From Certhia americana (Eukaryota; Chordata; Aves; Passeriformes; Certhiidae), in assembly GCA_018697195.1 (NCBI GenBank), contig CM031866.1:9837796-9901795 (forward strand): 64,000 bases of DNA, in the 5' to 3' direction. The translations under genes were made by a program, and so were the position numbers. The notes beneath the pieces are model-generated. The model was not told where the DNA came from, made no database searches, and worked only from the letters and a program-made list of their open reading frames with translations. The stretch's first letter is position 1. Each line of letters begins with the position of its first letter. Below, one piece after another: positions 49,269 to 61,999 of the stretch.

Positions 49269-49758
49269 GGAGAAAAATGGATGGAAGGAGGTGAGCGAAT
49301 GTGAGATTGAGAGAGATACGTGTGGTGGTTGTTCCAAGAACTGATGTAGGATAATTAATGAGAAATAGGAAAGAGGCTTCAAGGTCTATTTTTGGTCAAA
49401 TAGTCTTTGAAGGATCATCAGCACTAATCTGCTGGGAATCAGAAAATTGATTGGAGCATTGAGATCACTGAGAAATCTGCTGGGCTGTCATCAGCCTCAT
49501 TTCTAGAAAAACAGCTCATCTTGAGTTCATTCTGTCTGGATGGAAAAAAATAAGTCTTTCAGATGATTATCAAGACTTTTTCTTGTGTGTTAACCCAAGA
49601 CCTATCTTCTTCTGTGTTCTCATTGCCAAATTGCAGTTCCAGAAAGCCGCTGACGTGGAAGAATAGCAGCTATGTTGCATCGTACTGACACTGAATTTCA
49701 TAAAGTGAGATGATGGCAATAATCGGTGTGTTTTCTTGTTCTGCTCTAGAAATAATTG

Positions 49759-49884
49759 TACAGCTGTCAAATTCTCAGCCAGGAAAACAGATCCAGGACA
49801 GTGCAGCAGTGAGCATGTATTGGCCAGTACAACAGCTGTCAAATTCTCAGAAAACAAACCCACACTGTGCAGCAGCAGATCTCA
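49759..49884. repeat. Imperfect tandem repeat, period 72 bp
   Basis: The 18-mer CAGCTGTCAAATTCTCAG occurs exactly at 49761-49778 and 49833-49850. The following GTGCAGCAG motif also recurs (49801 and 49867), with a 6-base indel between copies. Two copies of a local duplication are seen. Confidence 0.85.
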
Positions 49885-52800
49885 GTAGACTAAGATAACT
49901 CAATTTCCATGTGCACCTTTGTATTTTCTGCTGCCTTCAAAACATCTGCTGCTGTTTCATTGATCTGTAAAAGTGTCTGATTAGTGTTTTTCACATATAG
50001 TTACGAAGTTGCTCCATGTAACCTGTTTAACTACAGGAAAGTGTCTGTAATGGCACCAATGACCCATATAATCTAACTTTCAATGGATCATTCTTGTACT
50101 CTTTTAATATTGGCATTTTTAATTAAATGTCTTCTTTTTACAAGTCAGTGACTACATTGCAATTGTGAAGTAGATACTGTTCCAACCAGTGTTGAAAATA
50201 GTTGCACTCACAAATGCTTTGGTTCTAGAGCTTTAAATCAAATTAAATGGAGGATCAGATTTTTCAGTCGCTAAATTCAGTGAAAAGCTCTGAGTGACTG
50301 GTGCTGTTTTAAAGCTTTTGGAATCATTAAGAACTCAAATTCCTCTAACACAGTATCTTTGCTTTCATTATGCAGTACCACAGCTAGCAGCATTTTTCTT
50401 GACTTGACCTACAGTGACTGGAGTTTTATTTATTGTTCTTATAACATTGTTGCTGCATGTTTTGTCTTACTCTTTGGACTACTTAGTCAGTTTGAGTATT
50501 TGAAAACTATGACTTTGAGGCAGTTAAGTGTTTACTTGCTTTGTGACTGTGCTCCTTATGTACTTTGTAAACTTTGTTTTGATATAGCTCAGAATGAAGT
50601 AAGGTTTCTTTTTATGGCTAAGCTTGAAGGTTCCCCTTATATGTAGCAATAAAAATATTCCAAGTTTCACACCACGTGAAATTTTGTGGTTTGTAATGAG
50701 TAGCTAGCTCGCTGTTTCATTAGCTGCTTCCTAAGAAAATTTTGCATTTGACAAAAATTTTACCAGTTTAAAATGAAAATAGAAACAAACTGTAAATTCA
50801 TTTCCCTATAGAGAAGCTTGTGCATCAGTGTGATATTATGCATTTAATTCTTTTGGAGGCTAGCAGTATCAAAGAGCCCTAGTTGTTGACTAGAGGCCTC
50901 AGAGTCAGGTGGTGTACAAGCTCAAGTGAGCACATGACAAGAAACAGACACAAACTACAGGTGGGGAATGGAAGGACTTGGGAAAACTGTGTCAGGCTAT
51001 GCAGTGAGCAGTGATGGCAGCTTGTCAGCTGTTTAACCATGGTTAAAATTGCACATTTTTCAGTATTAAGGTGGTAAGGATGGAAGCTAGTTTGTTCTTA
51101 AATATATAGGTAGTGATATACTAGTGTGTGTAATATATGGGTATTACTAATCTTTCAAATATACTTAAATCAGGGTTTGAAATATAAAGTAGAAATAAAA
51201 TTCATTACCAGACTAGAAGAAAAAATATATAGAGATTGGAGGTTTCTGCAGATGCCAGTTGCCAGTCATTTAGGATGAACTCTGAACCAGCTTTTGCTGT
51301 ATGTGGTAGTCACAGTGCATACAATTTTATGAACATCTGTTAGTGTGCTGTCAGTTCTTTATAGGCCATACTATAGAGCTTATTCTGTACTGCAAAACAA
51401 GGAACAACCCTTGTAGGTGTATGGCAAGTTAGAAGTTTCTGTCAGATGATGGGAAGAATGTGGCTTTTCTGGTCTTGCTGGAGACTTCAGCTAAATTCAG
51501 GCCACGGAGTATCTGAAACTCTCAGGATCCTGTTATGCCAGAACCAGTCAGATTCCCTGTTCACTTTTGTGTCTCAATGGATTGAAAAAGATTTGTATCA
51601 AAATAAACCTCATGTAACCATGCAGCTGCTAATGAGAAATTTAAAAAGCATTGGAAGCTATGATGCTGTGATTCCTATCTTTACTAGGTCATTTACTGAG
51701 TCTACACCTGAAATTCTGGGAGTCAAATGAATTGTTTTAAACTAATTTCAGTGGATTTTGGCTCAGACTCTGCAGTAGGTTTCAAACTTTGTCTGCTTTT
51801 ATTAGGCTAGGTTCTTCCTGCTTGTGAGGTATTTGAAAGAAGTTACTGAGGCTATAAAATACTAACTAATCAAACTTTTTAAACTATGAATATTTTAGCT
51901 TAACAGATTATGCTTTCCAGTTCAGTTTAGAAGAAAGTTGTAAGCAGAAGCCAACTTTCAGGTAATATGCAGAAACAAGTTACATAAAAAGAAATCAGTA
52001 ATTCTGTTTGTACGTGGACTTGAATTGATAGCAAATATTTGTTGTGTGCAATTTAGGTAACAAACGACAAGGTGTTTTGACATTCTAAAGTAAAATGATA
52101 ATAAAATTCTAAAAAGGTAGTTGTTCTACTTTAAAATTCTAAGCATTTTAAAAATGTGGGCAAAATTAATTATTGTTGCAGTATGTACTGCATGTTGGAT
52201 CACTTGAAACAAAAGTGATACTGGTTAGTGCAGCTCTTTTGTCAAAGGAAGAATTGCCTAACTCCTTTGTTAAATTGTAACACCAGAGTATGCTTGATCC
52301 AGCTTAATTATCTCTTCAGACAAATTAAAAGCTTTACAACTGCTTTATGTAGCTTGGGCTTGTGATGTAAGTTTTGCAGTAATATCCTGTGATGTTACTT
52401 AATGCATTAGATGTTTTTTATATGGAAAAATTAGGGCTTAGAATCTTTTATAAGATTTTCACTTGAACAAAAGGATAATGTCCTTCCCTATTTGTTCTTA
52501 AACATTTTAGGGGGGAGTTTTCCTACCTGGTGGTGATTCAACATCTGTGTCATTTATTGAAAACATGCAAAATCTAGTCAGTGGCAGTACAACAGTGGGA
52601 AGAACCAAGAAAAACCATCAATTTCATGTTTAATAAGCAATACCTTATTTTAGGGAGAAATATTATATTAGTGAAATCTCTTTTATATACGTCACTCTGT
52701 TCCAAGAGTACTTCAAAAGAGCCCAGGTCCTTACATAAGAGAATTTTCTGTGTGATCCTTAAAAGAGAATATTTTCTATGTAAAATGCTCTTAAATTTAT

Positions 52801-54779
52801 GGGCAGTAAAGCTCTTGCAACTGCTTGGTTCTGAAGGACAAAGGCACTCTGGAAATGCATTGCTGAGGTCATTCTTCTGAAACAAAGTCCCAGGGTTGTT
52901 ACTGATGTGAACTTGTTGCTTACATGATTGCATATGCTGTTTGTCAGGAAAGGGGCCCTGCCTCAAAGAACTTGTAGCTGGGACAAAGAAAAGGAAAATT
53001 TTAGACCCCAAAGCAATGCAGATAAAACACAAATGTAATCATGGATAAGGAAATGCAGGTCCAATCTGCTACCTCATTTACAAGGAACTAGTGTCTTTTG
53101 GGTGTTTCAGTAAAAGTCTGATATTTTTGCACAAGTTAATTCTCTAAATAATTTTAGACAAGAACCTTGGAGACTTCAGTGGAACAATTCCTCTAATTTT
53201 TAACCTGCCTAAGGGACAGACTGGAGCTAGCTGGAAACTTTCTGCCAAAACAATTTTCCATCAGAAAAGGCAGATTCATTGATACCAAAATATTTTGCAG
53301 AAACATGATTTTTTAGTGGCTTTCTACAAAGACATGGGATGGGTTCTGACAGGCTTTATGCCTGATTTCATGGCTCCTGGCGATCTGTGAGGTCTGTGAC
53401 TCTGGGATAGCCTTGATATGCTGGCTGCCTCTGGAGATTCCTGAAGACCTGGCATATACCATGGGTGCTTTGAGGGCTTCTGGGCAGCGTGCCACACAAC
53501 TGGAAGTGTAGGAGCCATGATTCCCAAGCTCTGTGATTTCCTGCTCTCTTATGGCTTGCAGGGCTTTGAACCCCTTGTCAGTTCATTTGGGCTGATGGGG
53601 CAGGGGGAACCCAGGAGCACTTGGTGACATTGCTGAGCCAGGAGTCTTGGAGCTGGGGAGCTCTGCTTTCAGGCTTAACTGTGCTCTGAAATTATGTAAA
53701 TGACACGCTGATTATTTCTAACAAATTGCTTAAAAAGTTGTCTTCTGTGGGAAATGTCAGTCTCTGTATTGCACAGGGGAGTGTACTGCCTGTCTTCCCT
53801 GCCAGCTGCTTGGGGAATTACCTGTGGACAGGATGGCAACTACCCTGTGACTCCCAGAGCTTAGGTGGTGTTGGGGCTCTGCTGCAGGCACTTGGGGCAA
53901 ATGCTGCTCAGGGCAGCTGCAGTCAGTGCCTTGGACTAGAGTTGGTGTATTACATACCTCTCCACTTACAGCAAAATGGCCATTATAATATTTTGGTTTC
54001 ACAAGGAAGTCTCTATGTGGGAGTAGAGCGCATATATTACCTGTGTGTGTACAAACAAGCAAAAATTAGACACGTATTTATCTATATAAATGTCACTTTC
54101 AGAGCAATATAGGGTCTGCAGATCCTTCAGGCAGATGCCAACATCAGATCTGAGTTTTGATGGTTTCTTTGTTATGTATTGCAAGTGTTCCTGATACACT
54201 CCTGTTGTCAAGAGGAATGGTTATGATGTGGATTCTGATGTGGTCTTTCTAAAAACCTCAGTATGTGCAGGAACAAAAATAGTTGTTGTCTTAGATGCTG
54301 TGGAATGCTGTAAAGCCATAGGCTCGGGCACAGTGAAGGACCAGGGTTAATTTCAGTAGTTGAAGGCCTTTGAGACTCCTGGAGGGCAAAACAAGCATTT
54401 GATCTGTGTTGTGAGTCTGTGTGTGTCTGTATGGGTGTATGCTTTAGAACGGCATTTGGTTTTACAATGCACAATTGTAAACACATGTAAGTGGCCATAG
54501 GGGGAGACTTCCAAAAATAAAAATGCCAGCAAAGTTATCCCATGATTGCTGACTTCTGGATCATGGTTCATCAGTGAAAGTTAAATTCCTAGCTGCCACT
54601 TGGTGCCTTTGGCTGTCTCCCTATGGGTTTCTAGTAGTTCACGTTTTGATGTTTGCTGAAAGTGCTCAAGGCTTTGCTTATTTCTCTTGATGTGAAATCA
54701 CTGAAGTTGGAGATGCAGAGGAAATATAGGGAAGGAGTCAAATGAATGTTGATTGCTTCTGAGAATTAATTCCGCACTG

Positions 54780-55150
54780 CCTTTCTGAAGGATCAGTGTG
54801 TATTAGATGCAGTGCAGTGGCATGATGGACTGGTAAATATCACTTACCGAGCCCATCATTCATTGCAGAAGAGGACCTGGACCATGCAAATTGGATGATG
54901 TTGTGTTTGAGAACCAGACAGCCCATAATTTTAATCTGTTAAAAAGGATTATGAATGACATCGATGAAATATGGTGTCAGTTCTTTGCAAGATGCCTTTT
55001 CTCTGCAACAGCATCTGGAAGTACAGCCCAGCAGCAGCACTGAACGCCCACTCAGAGGCTTTCACCAACTTTGATCTCCTTTCAGGACTAAAACAATGTC
55101 CTATTGGAATCCAAAGAGGTATGACTACTTTGCCATGCAGAGAGTTGAAT
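54780..55150. other. Unassigned block: possible exon or conserved element
   Basis: Seen: on the plus strand a frame is open from 54840 to a stop near 55041, with segments such as GPCKLDDVVFENQTAHNFN and LLKRIMNDIDEIWCQFF. On the minus strand a good acceptor (CCTTTTTAACAG) and a very good donor (CTCG/GTAAGTGAT) bracket 54848-54935, 88 bases open in one frame (IKIMGCLVLKHNIIQFAW). It also holds an octamer-type word ATGCAAAT and words such as GAATGACATCGATG. It could be a minus-strand exon, part of a plus-strand exon, or a conserved non-coding element. I do not recognise either peptide. Confidence 0.3.
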
Positions 55151-58100
55151 CTTCCCACACATGTGTTTATTAATGTGAACAAGATAATGCAGCTGTATTA
55201 ACATCATAAGGTTCAGTAGTCTTTAAACTGCCAACAAACTTGTTTGAAGACAGTCCAGCACTCCCTGGACACACTTGACCTGCTGTTCCTTTCCATAGCA
55301 AAGTCACCGTTATGATGTTAGAAGAGAAGTTTCTATTTTAATTGATAGATTTCTTTTCATAATTAACGTGTGATTTCTTTATAAACTGGTAGAGAGAAAA
55401 TTATAAAGTCACCACATTCTCCTGACCAAAGTGTTCCACTGCTCAGGAATATGGAAGGATCACTCAGTTTTCCCAATAAGCAGTCTTGATAAAATACTTT
55501 AAAGACTGCTTCCAAGCTGTGTAGTGTTAGATTTGCTTCCTTTTGGAAAGAGCCAAAGCTATGTTGTATATGTGACTAGATTAACCAAAATCTGTCTTGC
55601 AGAATTTGAGGAAACACATGAAGCATAAGAATTGAGTGCATCTATCAATGATGCTCCCTTCTCAGTTTCTTGTTGTCTGTACCTTTAAAAATATTGAATA
55701 ATTGTGTTTGAAGTCAGATTAAAAAACATTTAAAAATGAAAAAATACTTGAATAAGAAGCAGAAATTTAATTTTCCCTTAATATTTCTTCTATTTCCTAG
55801 ACTGTACTCTGGGCTTGTAGGCTCACCATCTGAAAGTGGAGTGTTTCTAATGCCAGCAGTACCCAAGTCAGTGTCATAGAAATTGATGTGAGCTCTGTAT
55901 CATTGTAATATTCTCCCGTCCCTTGCAGGGATTTGGGGATAGACAGTTATTAAGTGTGACTAGGAATTGAAATTTAAGGAGTGATCACTACAATGGCTAC
56001 TTCTTGCTTAAGGCATGGTATGTAGTTGGTTGACCTAGGCAAAGAAAAAGGAAAAAAATACCACACTGAAAGCATGTGATTTATCAAAGTACAGAATTTC
56101 TATGGTTACTATATCCTATCAAAAAGCTCTTTGAGAATTAAAATATATGCTTTCATTGCCAATCTGTTGTATTAATAGTCTAATCCTAACCATAAATATA
56201 CCTTTTCAAATTTAATTAAATTAGCTATGAATATAGTGACTGCTCCATCACCAGTCAAGATCCTTACTTGCAAATCCTATCTCACATATGTGTGTTGTGC
56301 CAATTCATGTAACTACTGAACATGAGTAAGCCTTATGTACATAAGGAAAATTTTTCTGGGTAAGACCTGTAGCTGTATTTGACTGGGAAGTATTGCCAAG
56401 ATTTCAAAGTGTGGAGTCCTAGCAGGACACCAAACACATACAGATAACTTGTTTCCAAAAATAACTGTTGTGGGTGTTTTAGTTGAAGGGAACACTAGTA
56501 AATATGACCTCAGGGAACTGATATCTATTTTTACAGGGATTCCTTTAGCAGAAATCAAGCACTTGTTACATAGCACATAGAAACATCTACAGCTACCTGC
56601 TTCTTTGATGCATAATTGTCCACTCAGGTGTAGATCTGAGCTTTTTATGCCTTTTTACAATTGCATGATTTTCCACTTTTTTGTAACTTCTGGGTCATGT
56701 TACTTTAACCTTTTTCAGACTGAGAGGTCCTCATACAGCCTCTTCCAGCTGACAGACCTGAGGCTGGGATGTGGCACACTTAACCAGTCCAGTGGACCTT
56801 CTCTGAAGGTGCTTCAGACCTAAAGTGACAAGGCCCAGTAAGGAGTGAGAAGATCTGCTCATATGACTGGGTTTTGTGAAGCAGAGGAACAGCTACATTG
56901 TGCAATATTTGGGAAGAGTGCTTAGCCATGCCCAAGCAGGAGCACCATGTTAACATGACTGTTGTTTTTAGGATCTAAGATAGCTGAATGAGTTATCATT
57001 CATGATATGATGAGAGACTGAGTCATGTTTCTCTGCTTGGCCCCACCTTGTGCTGTGCAGACATGCCTGGCAGAGGAAGAGCTGCCTACCCCATGTCACA
57101 CATTGCAGCTGTACCTGCAACAGCACCTGGCTGTCCTGCTCAGCTGCGTGCTGCACTTGCTCAACCTCTCATCTCCATCAGTGAGTCTCCTCAGTGCAGT
57201 TTGTCACAACTGACATGGGGCAAGCCCTCCATTGAATTTCTTGCCTTCTGTCAGAACCTCAAATGGTGTTTAAATATCGGAATATTTTTTGTGTGCAAGA
57301 TAAGTTGTAGAAACAACTTGTGAAGGGGATTATCCAGGTTGTTCCTGTTTCTTTGGTGTACCTTGCTGTGGTCTTTGTGATGGCTCAGTTTTTAATATTA
57401 TTGCATAACTTCCAGGATCAATGAGAAAAAACCCCCAGCAAAATGCATCTTCAAACACAAGCTGCATTATTTCTGGATTTGGCAAATCAGTCTTATCCTG
57501 CTGTCAGTTGGTAAAGCTAAGTGAGCATACAGATTTAAGAGTGGAGAACAAATAACATTGCGGCAGACATCTCAGTGAGGGTCATAAAAGTTCAAATATT
57601 ATCAGCACTGCCTTATCTGCAGCATGGTGTGCCAGCAACCCAATTGCTAGGTTATTTCTGATGAATATGTGTCATGTATTGCATCATTTTAATTGCTAGT
57701 ACTCAGGTGTCTGTACTTGCTTTCCAAGAGGCCATCACCAGAGCCAGCTCCAGGCCTTGGAAGAACAGGCCACTACCTAATTCATCAGCCTGTAGCTGCC
57801 TGTCAAGTCTGCCTGGGGATGGGGAGACAATGGTTGGTTGTTTTGGCTTGTGCAGCCCTTCCTGACTGTGAGGGAAGGGGATGGAAGTGGTGAGGTGAGG
57901 AGCAGTTTTACTGCACCAAGAACTTCTTTCTGTAGCAGCCGCCATCACCTTCCACCTCTGCTTCCCTTTAGGGATGTTCTGCAGTTCCTGGTCCTTCCTC
58001 TTTGGCTTCTTCTGCCCTGGAAGGTGAGGGGCCTCATTGCCTCCTCTCACCCCCAGTGGGATGGGTGACCCAATGAAGGTGGGAGAGGTATAGAAGTCTT

Positions 58101-61100
58101 GTCTGTCTGAGAACCGTTATCAAGACAGTGTCTTCTGAGCAAAAATATTTTTCACAGTTTTGCTTTTCCTTTAGAAGGTGTGTTCTACTGGCTTGTCTCT
58201 AGCAGTTAACTTTGACTTCTAATTGCAAATGAATGTCCAGTGTCCAAGTCACTCTGAGTAATATTGCTTACTGGGACAGTCTTCTGTCATTTCAAGACTT
58301 CCCAGAAGACTGTGACAGTCTTCTGCCAGTCTCAGTCCTGGTTTAACAACTAGATATACTGGTAAAAAGCACACTATTGGAAATTAACAATTAGAATAAG
58401 AGGCATCAACTTCATTTTAGGAGCCTTAATACCAAAGCAAGGGGATTTTCTTGCATCTGTATCTTCTCCCAATTTTTTATCAAATTCTCTGCTTAAATGG
58501 TTTATTTTGTTTTCTTTCATCTGGATATTTTACTTTTAGCAAGAAGTGTACAGAAGTAGGGAGCTCATGTTTGTTGTAATGCCACTGACAGAACTGGGTT
58601 TTCCAGGAATAAAAGCTTAGAATTAATTTTATTTCTGAATGGGAATAATGATACCTTCACATTTTGCTCTCGGCAATATATTAACGACCTCCCCTGGAAT
58701 TCTACATGGTGGGGTGGGTTAACATGCCCAGCTGCTAGCTGTCCACACCCCCACCTCCCTCCTCAATAATATGTAAAATCTTGTGGGTGAGACCAAGCCA
58801 GAGAGGTCACTTCCAGTTACCCTCACAGGCAGAACATGCTTGACTTGGGGAAAATGACTTTCGTCCATTGCCAATTAAAACAGAGTTGGTTGGTGAGAAA
58901 CTAACCCCCATGGGCTTCAGTCTCTCAGGGTGCACCTGCTCCTCTCTGGGCTCCTCAGGGGTGCAGGGGAATCCCTGCTCCAGTACCCATTTCCCCTTGG
59001 CCCAGGAGCGAGCAGGGCTGTTCCTCACACACACTGTCTGTGGGGCTCTGCCTGCTCTTAAACACATTCCACAGAAGCTGCACCAGCTGCTGGGGCCTTG
59101 GCTGTACCCCAGGGTTGGGAACAGGTTGGCACTGGGTGTGCCCAGCCAGGGCAGCCCCCACCCTTCCCTCATGGGAGTCCCTGCAGTCCCCCTCCATTTG
59201 TAACCTGGAGGACACCCTCTGGAACTGGAGAAATGTGGCCAGAATTGCTGAGTGCCAAACTCCAGAGGTACAAGGTTGTTAACTAGGTTTGGTCTGGGGC
59301 TTCCTGCCCACATCTGGTCCTCATGACTGCTCCCAGTACACCTACTGGTAGCCAGCTAAATGGAGTTCTTGGAGCTAAGGGAAGGATGGGCTGACCAAAG
59401 GGTGGTAGGGCAGCTGCAGTCACTCCAGGTGTGACATGCCCAGCCTCTGGGGCAATATCCTTTTGGCAGAGAGGTTCTCACCGTGCAGGATTTTAGCAAG
59501 TCTCCCTTGTCTCTGTGAGTGTGAACACACTGATGTGAGAATATAAGACCCAGCTTTTAGATCTTACTAAAGGCTCTTAAACACACTCTGCAGAAAATAA
59601 GGTGACACAGTGTCGGTGACCTTCATGCTGAAAGACAGGATTTCCCAATTTTGAGGTAATTACCCTTTTCTGGAAGCTCCTGAGGGGTTTTATAGGTGTT
59701 CAGAGAGGTTCTACACAGGCACTGCAGTTAATTTCTTTGAGATTTGTAGCAATACCTGAAGTGATCTGAACATAATGCTTTTCTTTGCTGTATAGGTTCC
59801 TTCAAATAAATATCTACATCTTATTCCAGACTGTTCAACCTTAGGCCCTAGTCCTGGGCCCTCTTTTACAGGTTTCAAAACTATTGCTGAGGGCAGGGCA
59901 GCTTTGGTAGCACAGTTTATATTTTCCTCTGCAGCTTGTGAACCCCTTCTTGCTATAGACCTGCCACTGAGAAGCCAGAGGCTCTGAAGAAGCACACCAA
60001 GGATGGCTTTGGGAATTTCTGCCTTTTTATTAAAAACTTGCAGGTTGGGATGCAGCAGAATCTTTGGTCAGAAGCAGAGGGTTGGAACGAGCAGCAGATC
60101 AGCAGGCAGCTTTCTGTCAAATGTGGGACGTTAGTCCAGCAATCAGATGTCACCACTGACACTGGTGAAACAGCCCTCTTGGCAGCAAGTCCAGCTTGAC
60201 TTTGTTGAGCTTGTGAGTGGGGGCTCAAACCCCTGCCAAAGTCAGCAATAATCATGTCAGTAGGCATAGAGCTTGCTCTGGGTGCACTGATGGTCACTCC
60301 CTGGCTGGAGGTGAGGCATGCTGATGTGTGCTCGTTGCCCAATTTTGCTTGGAGAAAACAGCTACAAACCTGCACAGTTATGAATGCTGCAAGGTGGTTA
60401 AACTTCCTGCTTGTGATGGCAGTGAAGAATGTCTTAGTTTGCTGATTTCTGCTCTGGTGGTGTTTCTGAAGCCCTGGCTGAGCAACCCATGAAGTACCAA
60501 GGGCAGAATGCAGTCACTGCCCTCCTGTTTCTGTGCCTGATTCTTTGATTTTTTTTCCTGCACTGTGTTTATCAAAAGCCTTGTTTTGTCAAGTGCAGCA
60601 GAAGCACACACCTTTTTCCACAGTGGAGTTCAGTAGGAAAGAGTACCATAGGCCAGGGACCCAGTTTTATAGCACCAGAACATACCAAACTTGTGGCATA
60701 GAGATTATTTGAATAGTAAAGTGGTTGAGAAAGATGCTTTCCTCATCAGGATACTTACTCTTTCTTTTGCTTCCCTGTCTTATCAGAATTATATCTTGCT
60801 TGCTCAGGTTTAATTCTATTGTGTCATTTTCTTACAATCTCCTATCTCTCCTTTTCTTACCTCACATATTTTGCTTTTTGTAAACTAAAGTGTTGCCCTC
60901 ACCTGGATATACATGCCCTTGCTTGATATTTTTGGAAAAAATACTTGGAAAAGGAACCCGTATCCTGCAAAGGTAAAACACTGGGATGCTGCAAATTCTT
61001 ATTGCTGTTCCCTCCCTTACATGAGTTGTAAGCTGAGTTTTAAAGGTGGTACTTTCACTGCTGTGGGTGCATGGCCTGTTCCCAGTTCTGACACAGACAT

Positions 61101-61449
61101 CCATGAGAACAAGTCATTCACGGTCACATTCTTGAAAGAGCTCTCTGCTTTCTTTAGCCACTTAAATGTGGTAGCTTTTTGTATCCAACAACCACAATAG
61201 AAGCTTTAAATCCTTTGAAAATTTTCCTTTTAGTACTTCTCTTTTTCATGGGGACATTATGAGGCAGCTGGAAGTGACTTGACTGCTACAATAATTATGA
61301 ACTAATATAAATAATGGCATCTTCAAGCCCTGAAATAAATTTATACAGTTCAGCAAGGTTCCTTCTCACAGCCATTCATTGTGAGAGTATTAAAACTTAA
61401 ATGACTTAAGATGTTACAAAGGCAGAGCAAAAAGCAGCATTTTTCAAAA
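55151..61449. other. Non-coding stretch, partly GC-richer
   Basis: No recognised gene. The part at 58700-59450 is GC-richer than its surroundings and holds a 168-codon minus-strand frame (58807-59313) overlapped by three plus-strand frames, none recognisable; higher GC lowers stop-codon frequency and explains this. Acceptor/donor pairs at 57061-57180 (+) and 60903-60964 (minus) are under findings. Some of the right-hand end could be 3' UTR of the minus-strand gene ending near 62000 if a more distal poly(A) site is used; an AATAAA on the minus strand lies at 60026-60031. Confidence 0.45.
58303..58325. repeat. Short perfect inverted repeat, 10-bp arms
   Basis: CAGAAGACTG and CAGTCTTCTG are exact reverse complements separated by TGA. 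A related GACAGTCTTCTG word occurs about 40 bases upstream. It is a small hairpin with no T run after it; no role is assigned. Confidence 0.9.
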
Positions 61450-61999
61450 CAGGAAGTAGAGCAGAACAATTACTATTTAATGATCCTGGAATTGGAAAAC
61501 ATATGATGAAACAGGAGTGTCAAATTTACTGTGCAGATTGCTACTAGGACAGGATGCTTTTTGGCAGAGTTTACCCTATTTCTGTTTTTCTGCTTATACA
61601 TCTATCCTGGTGATATGAAAGGATTCCAGTAAAAGCTAATCCAATTCTTGGAATCCCCCATCTCTCCCCCCTTCACCAAGCTAAGGCTTGTTCACGGCAC
61701 TGCTTCAGCTTTTCCGCTTCAAGGCCAGCAAGATGGTTCTCCCGGCGGATCAGAATGCTGCAACCCTTTAAGGCTCAGCACTGCTGTGGGATGGTCCTCG
61801 TTAGGTGAAATAACCCAGAGGTTGTTGCTGCCTTGCAGCATATCCTCTGACAACATGTCCTTTACTTAAGCAGACTTGATTAAGAACGGGTTTTACTGCC
61901 TTGAAGATCATTATACCGAATATCAGTCAAACTAATATAAAAATTTCTTAGTACAATTTTTGACTGGAAAGACAGCACAAGACCCCAACTTCCCCAAGA
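61450..61999 (-). other. Probable 3' UTR of the minus-strand gene
   Basis: This lies directly 3' of the stop codon at 62000 on the minus strand. An ATTAAA poly(A) signal on the minus strand at 61476-61481 would give a UTR of about 550 bases. The part at 61640-61900 keeps several CpGs (GATCCGCCGGGAG, AAGCGGAAAAG, GTGCCGTG, TAACGAGG) and non-repetitive sequence, which fits a conserved UTR. A second, 48-codon minus-strand frame inside it (containing NNLWVISPNEDHPTAVLSLK) leaves open that it is instead an alternative last exon. The end is inferred from the signal only. Confidence 0.35.

Larger units (their letters stand above)
42441..54779. other. Non-coding stretch
   Basis: About 12.3 kb without a supported gene. 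It holds an imperfect 72-bp-period tandem repeat, an 18-bp palindrome, a T18/G-run tract and modestly GC-rich stretches near 48430-48650 and 53320-53680. Frames of 152 codons (52574-53032, minus) and 128 codons (53726-54112, plus) have no recognisable product. It is probably intron or intergenic. Confidence 0.5.

Noticed and set aside
52574..53032. 152-codon minus-strand frame
   Set aside because: Composition and context look random; a plus-strand frame overlaps it and neither is recognisable.
58807..59313. 168-codon minus-strand frame
   Set aside because: Lies in GC-richer DNA with fewer stops and is overlapped by several plus-strand frames; no family resemblance.
59953..60375. 140-codon minus-strand frame
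   Set aside because: No domain or splice support; could at most be UTR of the minus-strand gene.
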